From positions 62,001 to 126,000 of the forward strand of contig CAJQUW010015462.1 in NCBI GenBank assembly GCA_907163375.1: a DNA stretch of 64,000 nt, in the 5' to 3' direction. Positions within the stretch are counted from its first letter, which is position 1. Each line of letters begins with the position of its first letter. This DNA comes from Prostheceraeus crozeri (lineage: Eukaryota > Platyhelminthes > Polycladida > Euryleptidae). A program made the translations under genes and the position numbers. Shown piece after piece: positions 36,137 through 47,029 of this stretch. The notes under the pieces were generated by a model. That model searched no databases. It had not been told where the DNA came from and saw only the letters and a program-made list of their open reading frames with translations.

Positions 36137-36200
36137 CAGGGGAAACTCGCTATAACGAACCCTTCTATAACGACCTTATCTATGAGCCCCAATTTCTTTT
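36137..36200 (+). repeat. solo Tigger/pogo-like terminal repeat remnant
   Basis: CAGGGGAAACTCGCTATAAC, then GAACCCTTCTATAACGACC. The 'CAG-GGAAACTCGCTATAACGAAC' pattern with repeated TATAACGA words is typical of pogo/Tigger termini. No matching inverse end is found nearby, so only a fragment remains. Confidence 0.55.
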
Positions 36201-36310
36201 ATAATATTCAACAGGAATCGAATAAAGAAAATATATTGTTGAATCCACATCTAAGTAAAATTAAGCCAGTCGATCGTCCAACTATAGCAAGCATTCACAG
36301 CCTCCATGTG

Positions 36311-37462
36311 CTAGGGTAAAGTCGGGTAATATCGACAGCTAAGCCACTTTTCCAAAATGAAGCTGTAGGACTCCAGGAACTCATGCATACGTGCAGCAAA
36401 TTGCACCAACAAGTATTTGACTCGCAAAAGTACAACAGAGGGTTGGTGGAGCACTTCTGATTGCCTCATCCTGACAGATATCGAAGCGTGAAGTGAGTCG
36501 CCGAATTCTACAATATACACGTATTGCCCCGATCAGTGCAAATCAGTCAGCTTCTTCACGCACCATGTGACAGCTAAGTGCATGGTTATTCCATATCATA
36601 GGGGAATGTAGTTTCACTGAATAGTATTGACTCCGTCAAATTCTTTAGTTGTTTTAAGTTATATTGTCACATGAAATCGATACAGAAATGTCGGGTAATA
36701 GACACTAATATTGATAGGTAGCAAACAGCATTTTTTTCAGCAAGATACTGACTAAATATTCAGCATTTTACCATTATTATTTACTGTCTCATAGAATATC
36801 GCCTTCAAAAGATTTGAATGTATCCCTATATGAATTATTAGGTCTATTCAGACCATGTGTGGAAAATGTCGGGTAATATCGACAGTTCAAAACAGTTTTT
36901 GAGGTCTCACGGTTGCATTTCTCGGTTTCGACATGAACTATGATATCCAAAAAAACCTCTTCTTATTCAAATCCATTTATCCATCGATTTAATTTCTGAT
37001 TTTAGGTGAAAAGTGAGGTTTGCAGTCTGTAATGATATTCGCATAATATCGACACATTGCAGGGCGACATCGACAGTTCCCTATAAAAGCGCCAAAAATG
37101 ACAAGTAAGATAAACTGGAGACACTACATATTATACGAAACGACATTTTACAAATCTGTTGTCTCTTTGATTGTCTGAAAATGCGAAACTTCATCACTCT
37201 CCGCTGCGTTACACGCTTGCGTTACATCCATGAAAAATGTGAGGAATTCTCCTTTTTCGCTGACGAAGATGGACTCGCTATCTAGACTGCTCTGAGTCAT
37301 GAAACTCCACTTTCTCGGACTGTCAAAGAAACAACAGATGTCTTAAGTTTCGCTTCATGCAATATATAATGTCTTTAGTCTACTATACCTGGCAAATTTT
37401 GACTCTTCTTTTTTGGGACTGTCGATATTACTCGACAAAGTGTCGATATTATACGAACATCA
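36311..37462. repeat. cluster of TGTCGGGTAATATCGACA-type near-palindromic words
   Basis: Copies occur at 36321-36338, 36689-36705 (shortened), 36868-36886, 37041-37057 (CGCATAATATCGACA), 37063-37075 (CGACATCGACAG), and inversely at 37419-37437 and 37440-37456. The word is itself nearly an inverted repeat (GTCG...CGAC). The left part (CTAGGGTAAAGTCGGGTAAT) has the look of a DNA-transposon end. Probably a non-autonomous DNA transposon with subterminal transposase-binding repeats, but superfamily and boundaries are unresolved. Confidence 0.55.
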
Positions 37463-40434
37463 TTTTAGTTTACACACCATGGTTTTCACCTAGAATCATA
37501 AATTCAATCGATTAACTAACAAATTCGAGTAAGAAGAGATTAGTTGGATATCACAGTTCATATAAAAACTAAGAAATACAGCCGTGAGAGCACGGAAGCC
37601 GATAATAACCGATTTTACCCTATTCATTCTGTAGCACTAGGTGTTGTGGGCTGGAACTCTCATACTCGGCTTAAACTGGGTGCCAACAAAGGTTTCAGTC
37701 ATTTAGTACTGCATTGGGAAAAACTGAGGTTTTTCTTTGCACACCCTGTATAATAGTAATTATTTCAGGGAGCTATTCACACAAATCGACTTGTGAATGA
37801 ATGTGTGTGGGTCTGTAGTATTCCTAATTGTACATCAAACAATGCTTGAGGTTAGAAATTGTAAAGATATCCGACAACACATCACTTGATATCCCAATTA
37901 TTTTTGAACATATATACATATCCAATCATGCTGCAAAAGAGCACTCATTCAAGTTTTAGTGGGCCTCTTACTTTACCAGCAGGAGCAAAGTAATCTAGTT
38001 GAACGATTTTATGCAGTTCACTGAATGGAGACGATGGTGCTGCGTGTGCGTTGTGTGCACAGCAGAGTGGCTCTAATCTCCTCTTGAAAGGGAGAATTCT
38101 CTTTTTAGCGTCTTAAAATAGTTGGCAAATATAACATTTCATTTTCGTTTATGAGAGAGAGAGAACATTGGTACGTATGTGTCCACAGAAACTAAGATAC
38201 TTGAATTTCCGATCTCAATAGGACAAGGGTCATTTTTACAATACTTTGCATTTAATGCTCGGAAATGAATTGTTGCAATAATTGGCTTTAAAATGGATTA
38301 CTACGATTATCTGTAAATCAGTGCATTTTGAATGACATTGATCTGACCATGTTCTACTGTCTCCGCAAATAGTCTGATTTCGATGATTATAATTCACATC
38401 GATTAATCTCTGATCGTCCATGTCTTCCATGTATAGAAGCTTACTGTATTTTTTGGCGTAGCGGTTTGTTGTGTGATGCAGTTGAGACTTGTGCACAACT
38501 AATGAAAATTGCATTGAAGCGTGTGTCCTTCCAACCACGATTACTTAAATTTTTCAATGCATTGTTCGAGTCATTTTCACTGGTGGCATAACTGGGGAGT
38601 GACCTTTCCCTGACCCTCCTGTTTTCTCTCTCTCAAAGCTCTAAAAGTTTATTACCCATCTAGTGGGAACAAACAAGGTACTTATCAAATTATTTACAAA
38701 TATGCCAATGTGAGTGGCAGAAAAATAAAAGACAAAAACACACTTGCATCATGATCGCCATCGCATGCAATGAATGAATTGGTGATTGGGATGAAAGTCT
38801 CAGAACGTCCGCGCTATATGCAATCAATTGTTGTGCTACGGACGATCCAATCAATGAATGAATGAGCCATAATGTCATTAAGTAGAGGAGAAAAGCATGT
38901 TATATATAAATATATAAACCAAAATATATAAACATCGTTTTCCTTTTGATTTGAGTATGATTATTTTATGTCATTGATCAAGTTTATTTGGAATTTTTAT
39001 TTGCTCTATCTTATTTGCTCCGTTAATGCTATTCCTCCTTCCAACCGTTAAGACATTTGCGACTTGCAACTTTTTGATCCGGAACTTTTGGATATCTCAT
39101 TACAAAAAGCAAAGTGCGTTGACATGCATCTCTTATGTCAATGTCATGACCTCGAACTGCAGTTTCTGATAAGAAATCTAATTATTTTGATATAATGATA
39201 TTGTAATTATTTATTGTATTAACTTTGCTGCGAAGTTCATTAAAAGCTCTCTCTCAACCTTAGGCACAATCAATCTTTCGTTTGATATTCCTTCCCTGTT
39301 CATTAATATCGCACTCATCCTAAGTAGCTTGTCAAATCCAAAGTTCGTTTGTACATGAAATAATGCATCGCCGAGATGTTCAGTTTCAATTCCGAGACGT
39401 CAGCAGAAATAATCAAAAAACAGATTTGCTTCAGATCAGTTGGCTTAATCAAAGTTGAAGCGAGGCGATAAAAATCCGCGTATTTATCATAATGCGGTCA
39501 GAAATATTCAATAACAAATACAGCTCTTCGATCAGAAAAATCACAAATACTCACTTCCACTCATTCATTCTTCAACAACGGCCTGAAAGCTCATTTCAAG
39601 TAGTGAACTGGAACATCTGATTTATTTTAACCTCCTTTAGTGATAAGCTTCCATTACAGTCTATGTTTTTTTCTGGGGGTGTTGTTGAGATTCCTTTCCT
39701 ACTGATTGACAGCAGAGGTCTGTCACAATATAAAGAGAATGACAGTCCTACACCAACACCTTTCAATGTCTATACAAACTTCTCAAAAATCTTTTCCTAT
39801 TCAAGCTTCATTTTCTGCCTTATAATTGTCATGCTGTTGCGAGTCAACAGTCACATCTTCAATTTGCGCATTCAGCTTCTTTTTCTTGTCCTTCTTTTAA
39901 ATGGAGTGACGACATTATACTTATCAAATAATAAGCGTGAGTTGAAAGTTGACACGTATAATGACGATCTGTCGTCTTTAAACTAGGTAAAATATGGGAT
40001 GAATGACGTTGTCAATGCGAATGCACTTATTTCGACCTGGATCACTTACAGCTGATTGAAATATGCTCATAAGTTCTTCAATATCAAGTGAAGTTTGTAC
40101 GAGGATTGTCTAACATTGTGCTAATGCACAATTATGATCGTATCTTATCCCAAAAGGTGTCTTATTAATTTTTGAGGATATAGAGATATCATAGATTGCC
40201 TCCAACTTTGCAGTCATAATCAGGGTTGGCGTGGGTATGGGGATTCTGTGGGGACTGCCATGATTTATGAATTCACTAGAAGCAATCATGATAAATGCAT
40301 GCAGAACTGAAATTTCATCATATTCTGCCTTTGAATTATCAACAGCTTACTATCTACACCACTTAAACTCGATGAAATATCTGTACTGATTCCACATCAG
40401 TAACACATTGTCAATGATTTTGAATGACTGAGAA
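37463..40434. other. non-coding stretch, inferred intron
   Basis: No gene recognised. 37740-37752 (CACACCCTGTATA) resembles the mariner-like terminus at 33470. A (GA)n run lies at about 38152-38163. The rest is AT-rich and featureless. Confidence 0.45.
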
Positions 40435-40783
40435 TCGTAGTAGTAGTGCTTTATTTGATAATGAATGAAAATCAAACTTTACAATTACAATTGTTTACAT
40501 ACAGAGAAAAATCAACGGTTTGCATAGCGTATCATTAAAGGAAAAAATGAGTTGCATCGAATAACAGTGCGGGAAAAGTAACTGTATAACTTAAAAGTTC
40601 TAGGTATAGTACTTGGCACGAACTTGAGCATAATATGTTGAGGATTTTCGCAGATATTCTTGAGTAGACGATTGCTAAGGCAAATGCGACGTTTGGCGAT
40701 ATGGTCAGCCGAGCAGTTGCACTGTGCATTAGAATTACTGATGATGATCTTATGTGCTAGTTTTTCCATCCAGAGTTGGAAAA

Positions 40784-40885
40784 GTCGGAATTGGAATTAA
40801 TTCCGATCCGGAATTAATTCCATTTTTCGTCGGAATTGGAATTGACGATGTTTAAATGTACTGGAATTGGAACTGGAATTGACCT
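40784..40885 (+). repeat. GGAATT-hexamer subterminal repeat, left
   Basis: Repeated GGAATT/AATTCC words (GGAATTGGAATTAATTCCG, TCGGAATTGGAATTGAC, ACTGGAATTGGAACTGGAAT) just inside the left terminus. Confidence 0.85.
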
Positions 40886-41494
40886 TGGAAAAACGTGTGA
40901 TAAATCCATTTGTGCAAAAATTGAAATCACAGTACTCGTCGCGTTGGTGCCTTCGACTTTTTTGGGCGGCTTCGAGTTTCCTTTAATCTCTGCTCGTTAG
41001 CTTTCGACCCGACCACATCTCGTTCTTATCACAGAATTTTGAATCTCTTTTTTTAACATGGACTATTAATCAGTTTCATGATATCATTTTCATCGTCGTT
41101 TTTTCTGTCATCAACAATCACGTTATTCGCACATTGAATATCTTTCTTCTTTCAGTTCATTAATAGATTTATTCGCATATCATCTCTCTCTTTCTCTCTC
41201 AGCGCTTGATTCTTTGCTGACCGTTAATTTTCTTTTTTTCTTTTCTTCACGAGACATTGAATATCTCGCTTACGAAATGAAAATGGCGTAGGCTGACCGG
41301 TTACATATATACATGTACGCAAGAAATATGAACTATGAACATGAGAATGCTCAAAGCGACGACGCAGGGAACGGCACGCAGGAACAACGAGGATAGGATA
41401 AGGGCACATGGATTAGATTAAAACGAAAAAACGTTAGATACATTGATATAATACACTATACACGACATGCAATTATCGGAGTTTAATCTTATTA

Positions 41495-41597
41495 TGGAAT
41501 TGGAATTGGAATTGAATTGAACTGTTTCGACTGGAATTGGAATTGGAATTGAAGTTTCTGCTCTGGAATTGAAATTGGAATTGGAATCAAAAAATTT
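41495..41597 (+). repeat. GGAATT-hexamer subterminal repeat, right
   Basis: Tandem GGAATT units in two main runs, TGGAATTGGAATTGGAATTG and ACTGGAATTGGAATTGGAAT, just inside the right terminus. Confidence 0.85.
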
Positions 41598-42340
41598 CCG
41601 TGGAATTTTTCCAGCTCTGTGTCCACCATCTGCAACGCTTGAGCCCAATGATAATTAATCTCAACGAAAGCACGCACAGTCGAAGAGAGTGTGTATGTAC
41701 GAGCAATGCACAAGATGAAGCTCATCGCAGTTCGAGAAGTAGGAGAGACTGCGCAAAACATATAGACGTGAGGCTGCTTTCTTCTTAATTGCAGTGACGT
41801 GGGAAGCCCAAGTCATCATCGATAGTGCACCAAGAATGTTTAATGAATTCATAATTTGAAATGGAGTGAAAACATCAATTTTCGGAGTAGAGCGTCTTTG
41901 AGTGAACATGATCTTCCACTTTCCAGAGTTTACACGGAGATTATTCTTGAAGCACCGATCATTTATATGCTCGACTTCACGAGTGAAAATTTCGATAGGA
42001 TTGTTACCTCACAACAGTGGATTTATCATGTACACATCATCAGAATATTTGACCAGCTTTGCTTCCTGGCATAAAGGAATCAAATCTCCAAAAAACATTA
42101 AATAGAAATGGACCAAGCTTAGACCCCTGAACAACACCGGATGATACTGTATACGGCTCACTCAAACTACCTTCGACACGGACAGAATTGCAACGGAACT
42201 CCAAAAACTATGGAGCCAATGGATGAATTGCGGAAGAGGCGTGACTTTGGCTAAGCTTTTCAATCAACAAGTAGTGGTCTATGGAATCGAATGCCTTCGC
42301 TGCATCTATGCTGATTTAGCCCCTGTGTGTCAAGGACTTC

Positions 42341-44077
42341 TGAAGGGGAAGAATGGTGCAAACTTGTTTCACGGCGGAACTGGATGGAAGCCGATTCGCA
42401 TGCCTTTTTATGCTCGTATATTAGCTCTAGCTGCATAAATCACTTACATGCATGTAGATCAAATCACTTTGATTCATAATGATTGTGTAAGATAATTATG
42501 CCTGCTGTATTTGAAACTTATCACGATATAAAAGAGGTCCTTATATATCATTGCCTTACTTTGCATAAAAAGCAGGTAATACATGGAAAACTTTTGCAGA
42601 AAACTTTGCGTCCTGAAGCCACTTTTCAATATTTATAATTTAGACTACACCGGATAAGCAAAGTAGAGGATGTCTGTAATGTAACAAGATTTTAGCGCGC
42701 ACGAAGTTCTGAACTCCTTTCAAGGTACATGCACAGTATTGTGCAATGTCGACCTGTCTGTGGTATAGCGTGTCCCCAGGGACATCAAACTTTTCAGGAA
42801 ATTCGATGCGTAAGAAGGCCTCGATTGTATGACAGGGTGATATCAGCAGGATATGCTGAAATAGTTTCAGTAAACGCTCATTTGCGGTTGTAGTAAATAG
42901 TAAAAGGGGCTACATGGATTCGATTTGTCCCTACGATTTTGTGTCAGTGGTGCAGGCTGACACGATGTGCTTCGACTCCTATCATCATCTTACCGTGTCT
43001 AATTTGGCACCAAATACGATTTTGTTTGAATTCGAGGAGTGCAAGGCCGTCTGAGCTGAAATTCATACATCTTCTATCCCGCAACACGAGTTTCAGTTAT
43101 GCTTACTTAGATATTCACATTGTTTTTATTATAGTGCTTCAATTGCTTACTTATTATTCAAAATCTGTGGTGCATTGGACGACATCCAAGAGAATAATTT
43201 CAATTTTAATACAGCTAAAGTTTATGAAAACCGATCGTCAGTGCAATGGTCAGTGGCAAGGACATTGGTCAGCGGTGTAACGAAAACCTTGGTTACACGA
43301 AAAGAAAGACATAACGATGCACCCCTGTAGGGTTCAATCACCATCGTTTTTTTCCTTTTCTGTTGTTCCTATTTGAATGTATAATTCGTACGTATAACGA
43401 GAACTCCACGCTTGCCTTATCAACAATAATTCATCGCGCTTTCTCTCGCAACTCATCGGTGTGCTCTGATTGGGCGATGATTGGTACTCAAAATGTGCTC
43501 AAAGATAGGTCGTCTGCTACAGAAACAATCCAAAGCTTACAGTCGCACTTGCAACAGAAAGGAAGGCTGAGAGAAAAGCAGAAGTTATATAAAGTTAGCC
43601 AGAAAAGTTAAAATCCAGCACGAAGTTCCTTAAAATGAAGTCTGATTCGTTGATGAAGAACCTACATAGAAGTAATAGCCGAATAGTCAAAACGTACACG
43701 TAGTTTCATTTCACAGTGATCGATGACCTTGTATCGATATTTTTTGACTCGCTCATAGATAGGCAGTAAAACAGACATCATCTCGATTTGCCTTCGGAAA
43801 GCTTGTTAAGAAATCTATAAACGCTTTCGGTTTGAAACTCGTGATGTACATGTTCCATGTGATAACGAAGGATGACAGTGCTGCAATTGTTGATTATGAG
43901 GAAAATTATATCCAGGATAATAGACAGGTTGACTCTAAATATTTGTATGAGACTTGGATAAGCGCACTATATGAAGCCATTTGCCAGAATCGTGTTCTTG
44001 CTAAGAACAAATAACATCAATTGAAACCCACACTTTGACGGCCTGAAAACCATTGAAGAGCAATTTCAATAGAAATT
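42341..44077. other. non-coding stretch, inferred intron
   Basis: No gene recognised. Words of the type GCCTTATCAACAA occur at about 43411 and again at 47772, perhaps from a diverged repeat. Confidence 0.4.
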
Positions 44078-44790
44078 AGTCCGGCAGCCAGAGCGAGTTT
44101 CTGCAGGGAAGAGGCCGAAAGTGAGACTTTCACAGAATGATGTAGACCCAATGCCTACTACGAATCGGCACATCTGCCGAGTTCAAGTGAGTTCCTCTTC
44201 TTGTCAAACAGGATTCAAAAAAACACATGTAAATCCAATGGGACACAGATTGCAGTTTTTGGTTAAAATGAAATTTTCTATGTTTTCTCTGATTAAACGA
44301 AAACTGCTAAAGCCAAGGTCATAATATTTGGCATGGAATGTCTTCAGGTCATTTCCGATTATGTGCATGTGCTATTATCATGCATCTGATCGACAATGTA
44401 TGTGAGAATGTGATTGAATGTGGATAAAGTTGTTCAAAATGTTTGTGTTTGCCTACATTAAGAGGTTCGCCAAATCTAAATGTGTCAAGCTGTATAGACA
44501 AGGGTGCATGAACATGAAAGGACATGACCTGAAGACATTCCATGCCAAAAATTATGACTCTGGCCTTAGCAGTTTTCGTTTAATCAGAGAAAACATAGAA
44601 AATTTCATTTTAGCCAAAAAAACTGCAATCTGCGTCCCATTGGATTTACATGTGTTTTTCTTTGATCCTGCCTGACAAGAAGAGGAACTCACTAGAGCTC
44701 GGGGGACGTGCAGATTCGAAGTAGGCATAGGGTGTACATCATTTTGTGAAAGTTTCACTTTCGGCCTCTTCCCTACAGAAACTCGCTCTA
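44078..44790. mobile_element. foldback element, copy B (both arms present)
   Basis: The left arm from AGTCCGGCAGCCAGAGCGAG to ~44345 and the right arm ~44523-44790 are inverse copies. For example, GAGTTTCTGCAGGGAAGAGG pairs with the inverse of CCTCTTCCCTACAGAAACTC, and TGTCTTCAGGTCATTTCC pairs with GGACATGACCTGAAGACA. The unpaired centre (~44346-44522) matches copy A at 11060-11210. No coding potential. The same outer arm sequence recurs in the palindrome at the right edge of the window. Confidence 0.88.
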
Positions 44791-46110
44791 AATGCATTCG
44801 TCTGAGTTTGGTTGTGGTATAAAAGTAATACATGAGTTGATAAGGTGACAGAAGAGAAATTGTAGTGAAAATTGTAGTGTTATAATCCAATCATCAAAGG
44901 CAGTTGTCGGATCGTATCATGCTTAAAGTTCTACTGAAATTGAAACATTGGATATCACTCATTCTACGTGGAGAAAAATAGCATATAAATTAGATGTCTA
45001 ATCCTGTGGGTGTATGAGGATTTTGTGGAGATACCCACAGGTTTTCTGTGCACATGGGATGGGGTGCAGATTCAAATTTCAGTCTCCACAGCAACCTTGG
45101 ACTCATAATGCACTTTGGAATCATAGAGAGTTTACAACACCATTATTGAACTTTACTTTTATCAGCTACCATTATTGAAATAATTTCTAAGGGAAACTTA
45201 CATACTGGAGTAGCGGATTATATTTCAAAGTTCAATAAAGTTTAGTGCAAAGTACTGACAAGAGATGGGAAGAATACTTAAAGTGCCTTAGAAAAAAGAA
45301 TATTTTTAGTTTGGAGAATCCCAAATTGCTGATGAAGCAAAAATAAAACTGTATTTTATTCTGTCAAATAAATAAGGACACCTTATGAATAAGAATAAAG
45401 AGCAGGACTTCATGATTGTGTTGAGAACGCATTAGGATCTAACAAGGGATTTCTGGGAACTCCATTTTTGAGGAAAATCAACTCATTTAATGAGTAAGCA
45501 AGACGATTTCACTATGATATTCTCATAAAGTAGTTAGTTCATTAGTAGCATTCGTCGCAAAGACAATCCCCTTACCAACGTATACATGGGAATTGTAGTA
45601 ATTACAGTCCTCCAATGGGAAAAACGAAAAGGTTGCCTTCTCCACAATGTTGTCAGATTTGCCTATAACCTGCAAATTTTGTTTTAAAAAGGCTGCACAC
45701 GTTAGTCTGCAAGTGTATTTTTAATTTCATGTAAAATTTTATGTAAACTGGATTGGAAAAGAATTTTAAGAATTGGAAACTTTGGGGTGAAGTGCAAATG
45801 GTATCTGTCTTTTTTGAAAAGCAAATGTTCAATCGCATTTGTACTTAAGTGCATTTAAACACTGTTACCGTTTTCCAACATTCGAATTTTGGACTTTCTT
45901 AAGAAGTTTATGTATTCTTTCACGGTGAACAGAGAAGAATGTCCCAACTTTGAAAACCAATTGTGACAATACAGAGCTCCGTACAAAGCTCGCATGTATT
46001 ATAATCTGACATATGACGTTCTGAAGTGCTATTTCTAGATTTGTCGTTTTAATTTCTCCATCACTTTAGCAGCTGCATATTTATTTATTTTTTCTATGAA
46101 GCACTAGATT
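44791..46110. other. non-coding stretch, inferred intron
   Basis: AT-rich; no gene or repeat recognised. Confidence 0.45.
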
Positions 46111-46125
46111 TGAAAGCAAAGGATA

Positions 46126-46470
46126 GTGTACAGTCAACATTTTTTGGCAACACTGGGATTCCCACATGCCACAGCCACAGGAGCTTCGTATCTGGAAATG
46201 GCCCTAAATTTGTTGATTCCCCAAGCAGATGAAGATGCTAGAAGTTTCTTATTCCAACAAGATAGTGTGTCGCCTCACTGGCATTCATTGATTCGAAGGC
46301 TCCTGAATGACATACACTGGATTGGACGAAAGCAGAGCCTTTCATCACGATCAGCCTCCGTCAGTCCGTTTTTTCATTGGACTTATATTGAGGATACAGC
46401 CTACAAGCCACTTCTTCCAACAAATGTCAGGAGCTTAAGACTCGAATAACAGCTGTAATCCGAGCGCAAA
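46126..46470 (+). pseudogene. mariner/IS630-superfamily (DDE_3-type) transposase fragment
   Basis: Reads YLEMALNLLIPQADEDARSF, LFQQDSVSPHWHSLIRRLLN, HWIGRKQ, SPFFHWTYIEDTAYKPLLPT, NVRSLR and then, one base shifted, ITAVIRA. This is the 'FQQDGAPPHWH---R-FLN---P-RWIGR ... DFFLWGY-KD-VY-PPLP-' pattern of a common animal transposase. The 'PPRSPDLTPCD' portion is decayed or shifted. Same broad family as the relic at 32690-33480 but a different copy, in the opposite orientation. The N-terminal half is absent. Confidence 0.8.
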
Positions 46471-46849
46471 CGCTCGGATGATGAACAGAACTTTAAAGCA
46501 TGCACAGGAACTAAAGCGTGGAAAGATACATGCAATCGGATATGTGGACTTAGTGAGCGCTTCTAACTACAGTCTTTAATTCATTAAGTGCTTGTCAAAA
46601 TGCATGAAATTTTATTTCCCAAAAAGTAATGTCCTCAGCTTTGCGAATCTGAAGCTTTGTGGTAGCTGGATAATATTGAAAAGTTTCAGAAAATTTTGAA
46701 TCATAGAGCATGCAACCTGCAATTCTCTGAAGTCGTCAAGTTTAGGACGGATCATCCATTGGAAATTCGATGTAGAGCGTAGCTCACTCGCTGACTACTT
46801 CTAGCTTCCTCACATATTCCTCTACCTGCTACTCGATTTGATGCGTTTA
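46471..46849. other. non-coding stretch
   Basis: Probably the 3' flank of the transposase relic; nothing else seen. Confidence 0.4.
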
Positions 46850-47029
46850 GTAATCACTAGGGCAACCCATGTTAAATAAAGTTTAATAAAGTTAAGCATT
46901 CTCTCTCATAAGGTTAAATAAAGTTAAAAATCTCTTAATAAAAAAGGTTAAATAAGGTTAAAAATAGGGGGGAAACAAAGTTAAATTTTATCAGTCTTTA
47001 GGTTAAATGTTGGTTGCCCTAGTAATCAC
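46850..47029. mobile_element. hAT-type MITE with exact 8-bp target duplication
   Basis: The 164-bp element 46858-47021 starts TAGGGCAACC and ends GGTTGCCCTA. GTAATCAC flanks it exactly on both sides (46850-46857, 47022-47029). The interior is made of GTTAAATAAAGTTAA-like words repeated about six times. TIR start, 8-bp duplication and size fit a short hAT MITE. Confidence 0.88.

Larger units (their letters stand above)
40771..41619. mobile_element. hAT-like non-autonomous element nested in the LINE
   Basis: Ends are CAGAGTTGGAAAA (left) and CAGAGCTGGAAAA (right, inverse), matching the CAGNG start of hAT elements. Flanks TTTCCATC and TGTCCACC agree at 6 of 8 positions, an aged 8-bp target duplication. 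Subterminal regions at 40784-40885 and 41495-41597 are built of GGAATT hexamers. The interior has no transposase. Removing it restores continuity of the LINE C-terminal reading. Confidence 0.82.
40435..42340 (-). pseudogene. decayed CR1/Jockey-like LINE (RT to 3' tail), interrupted by a hAT-like element
   Basis: On the minus strand: motif A SIDAAKAFDSIDHYLL (~42310-42263), a degraded middle, motif C KYSDDVYMI (~42060-42030), then VNSGKWKIMFTQR, KKKAASRLYVLRSL and HCSYIHTLFDC down to 41620. After the inserted element (41619-40771) the same ORF resumes with MEKLAHKIIISNSNAQCNCS, SNRLLKNICENP and TVIRCNSFFPLMIRYANR before a stop at 40512. The 3' UTR contains AATAAA and ends in a short (CTA)n tail near 40440. 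It is 5' truncated before motif A. Catalytic YADD has become YSDD, and several stops and shifts occur upstream of motif C. Function lost. Confidence 0.85.

Noticed and set aside
36311-36520. Minus-strand 69-codon ORF as a gene
   Set aside because: It overlaps the palindromic-word array and its translation shows no recognisable features.
36311-37462. CRISPR array
   Set aside because: Eukaryotic context, irregular spacing and mixed orientation of the repeated word.
41418-41761. Low-complexity Asn-Ser / Ile-Pro repeat ORFs
   Set aside because: They translate the GGAATT hexamer array of the hAT-like element.
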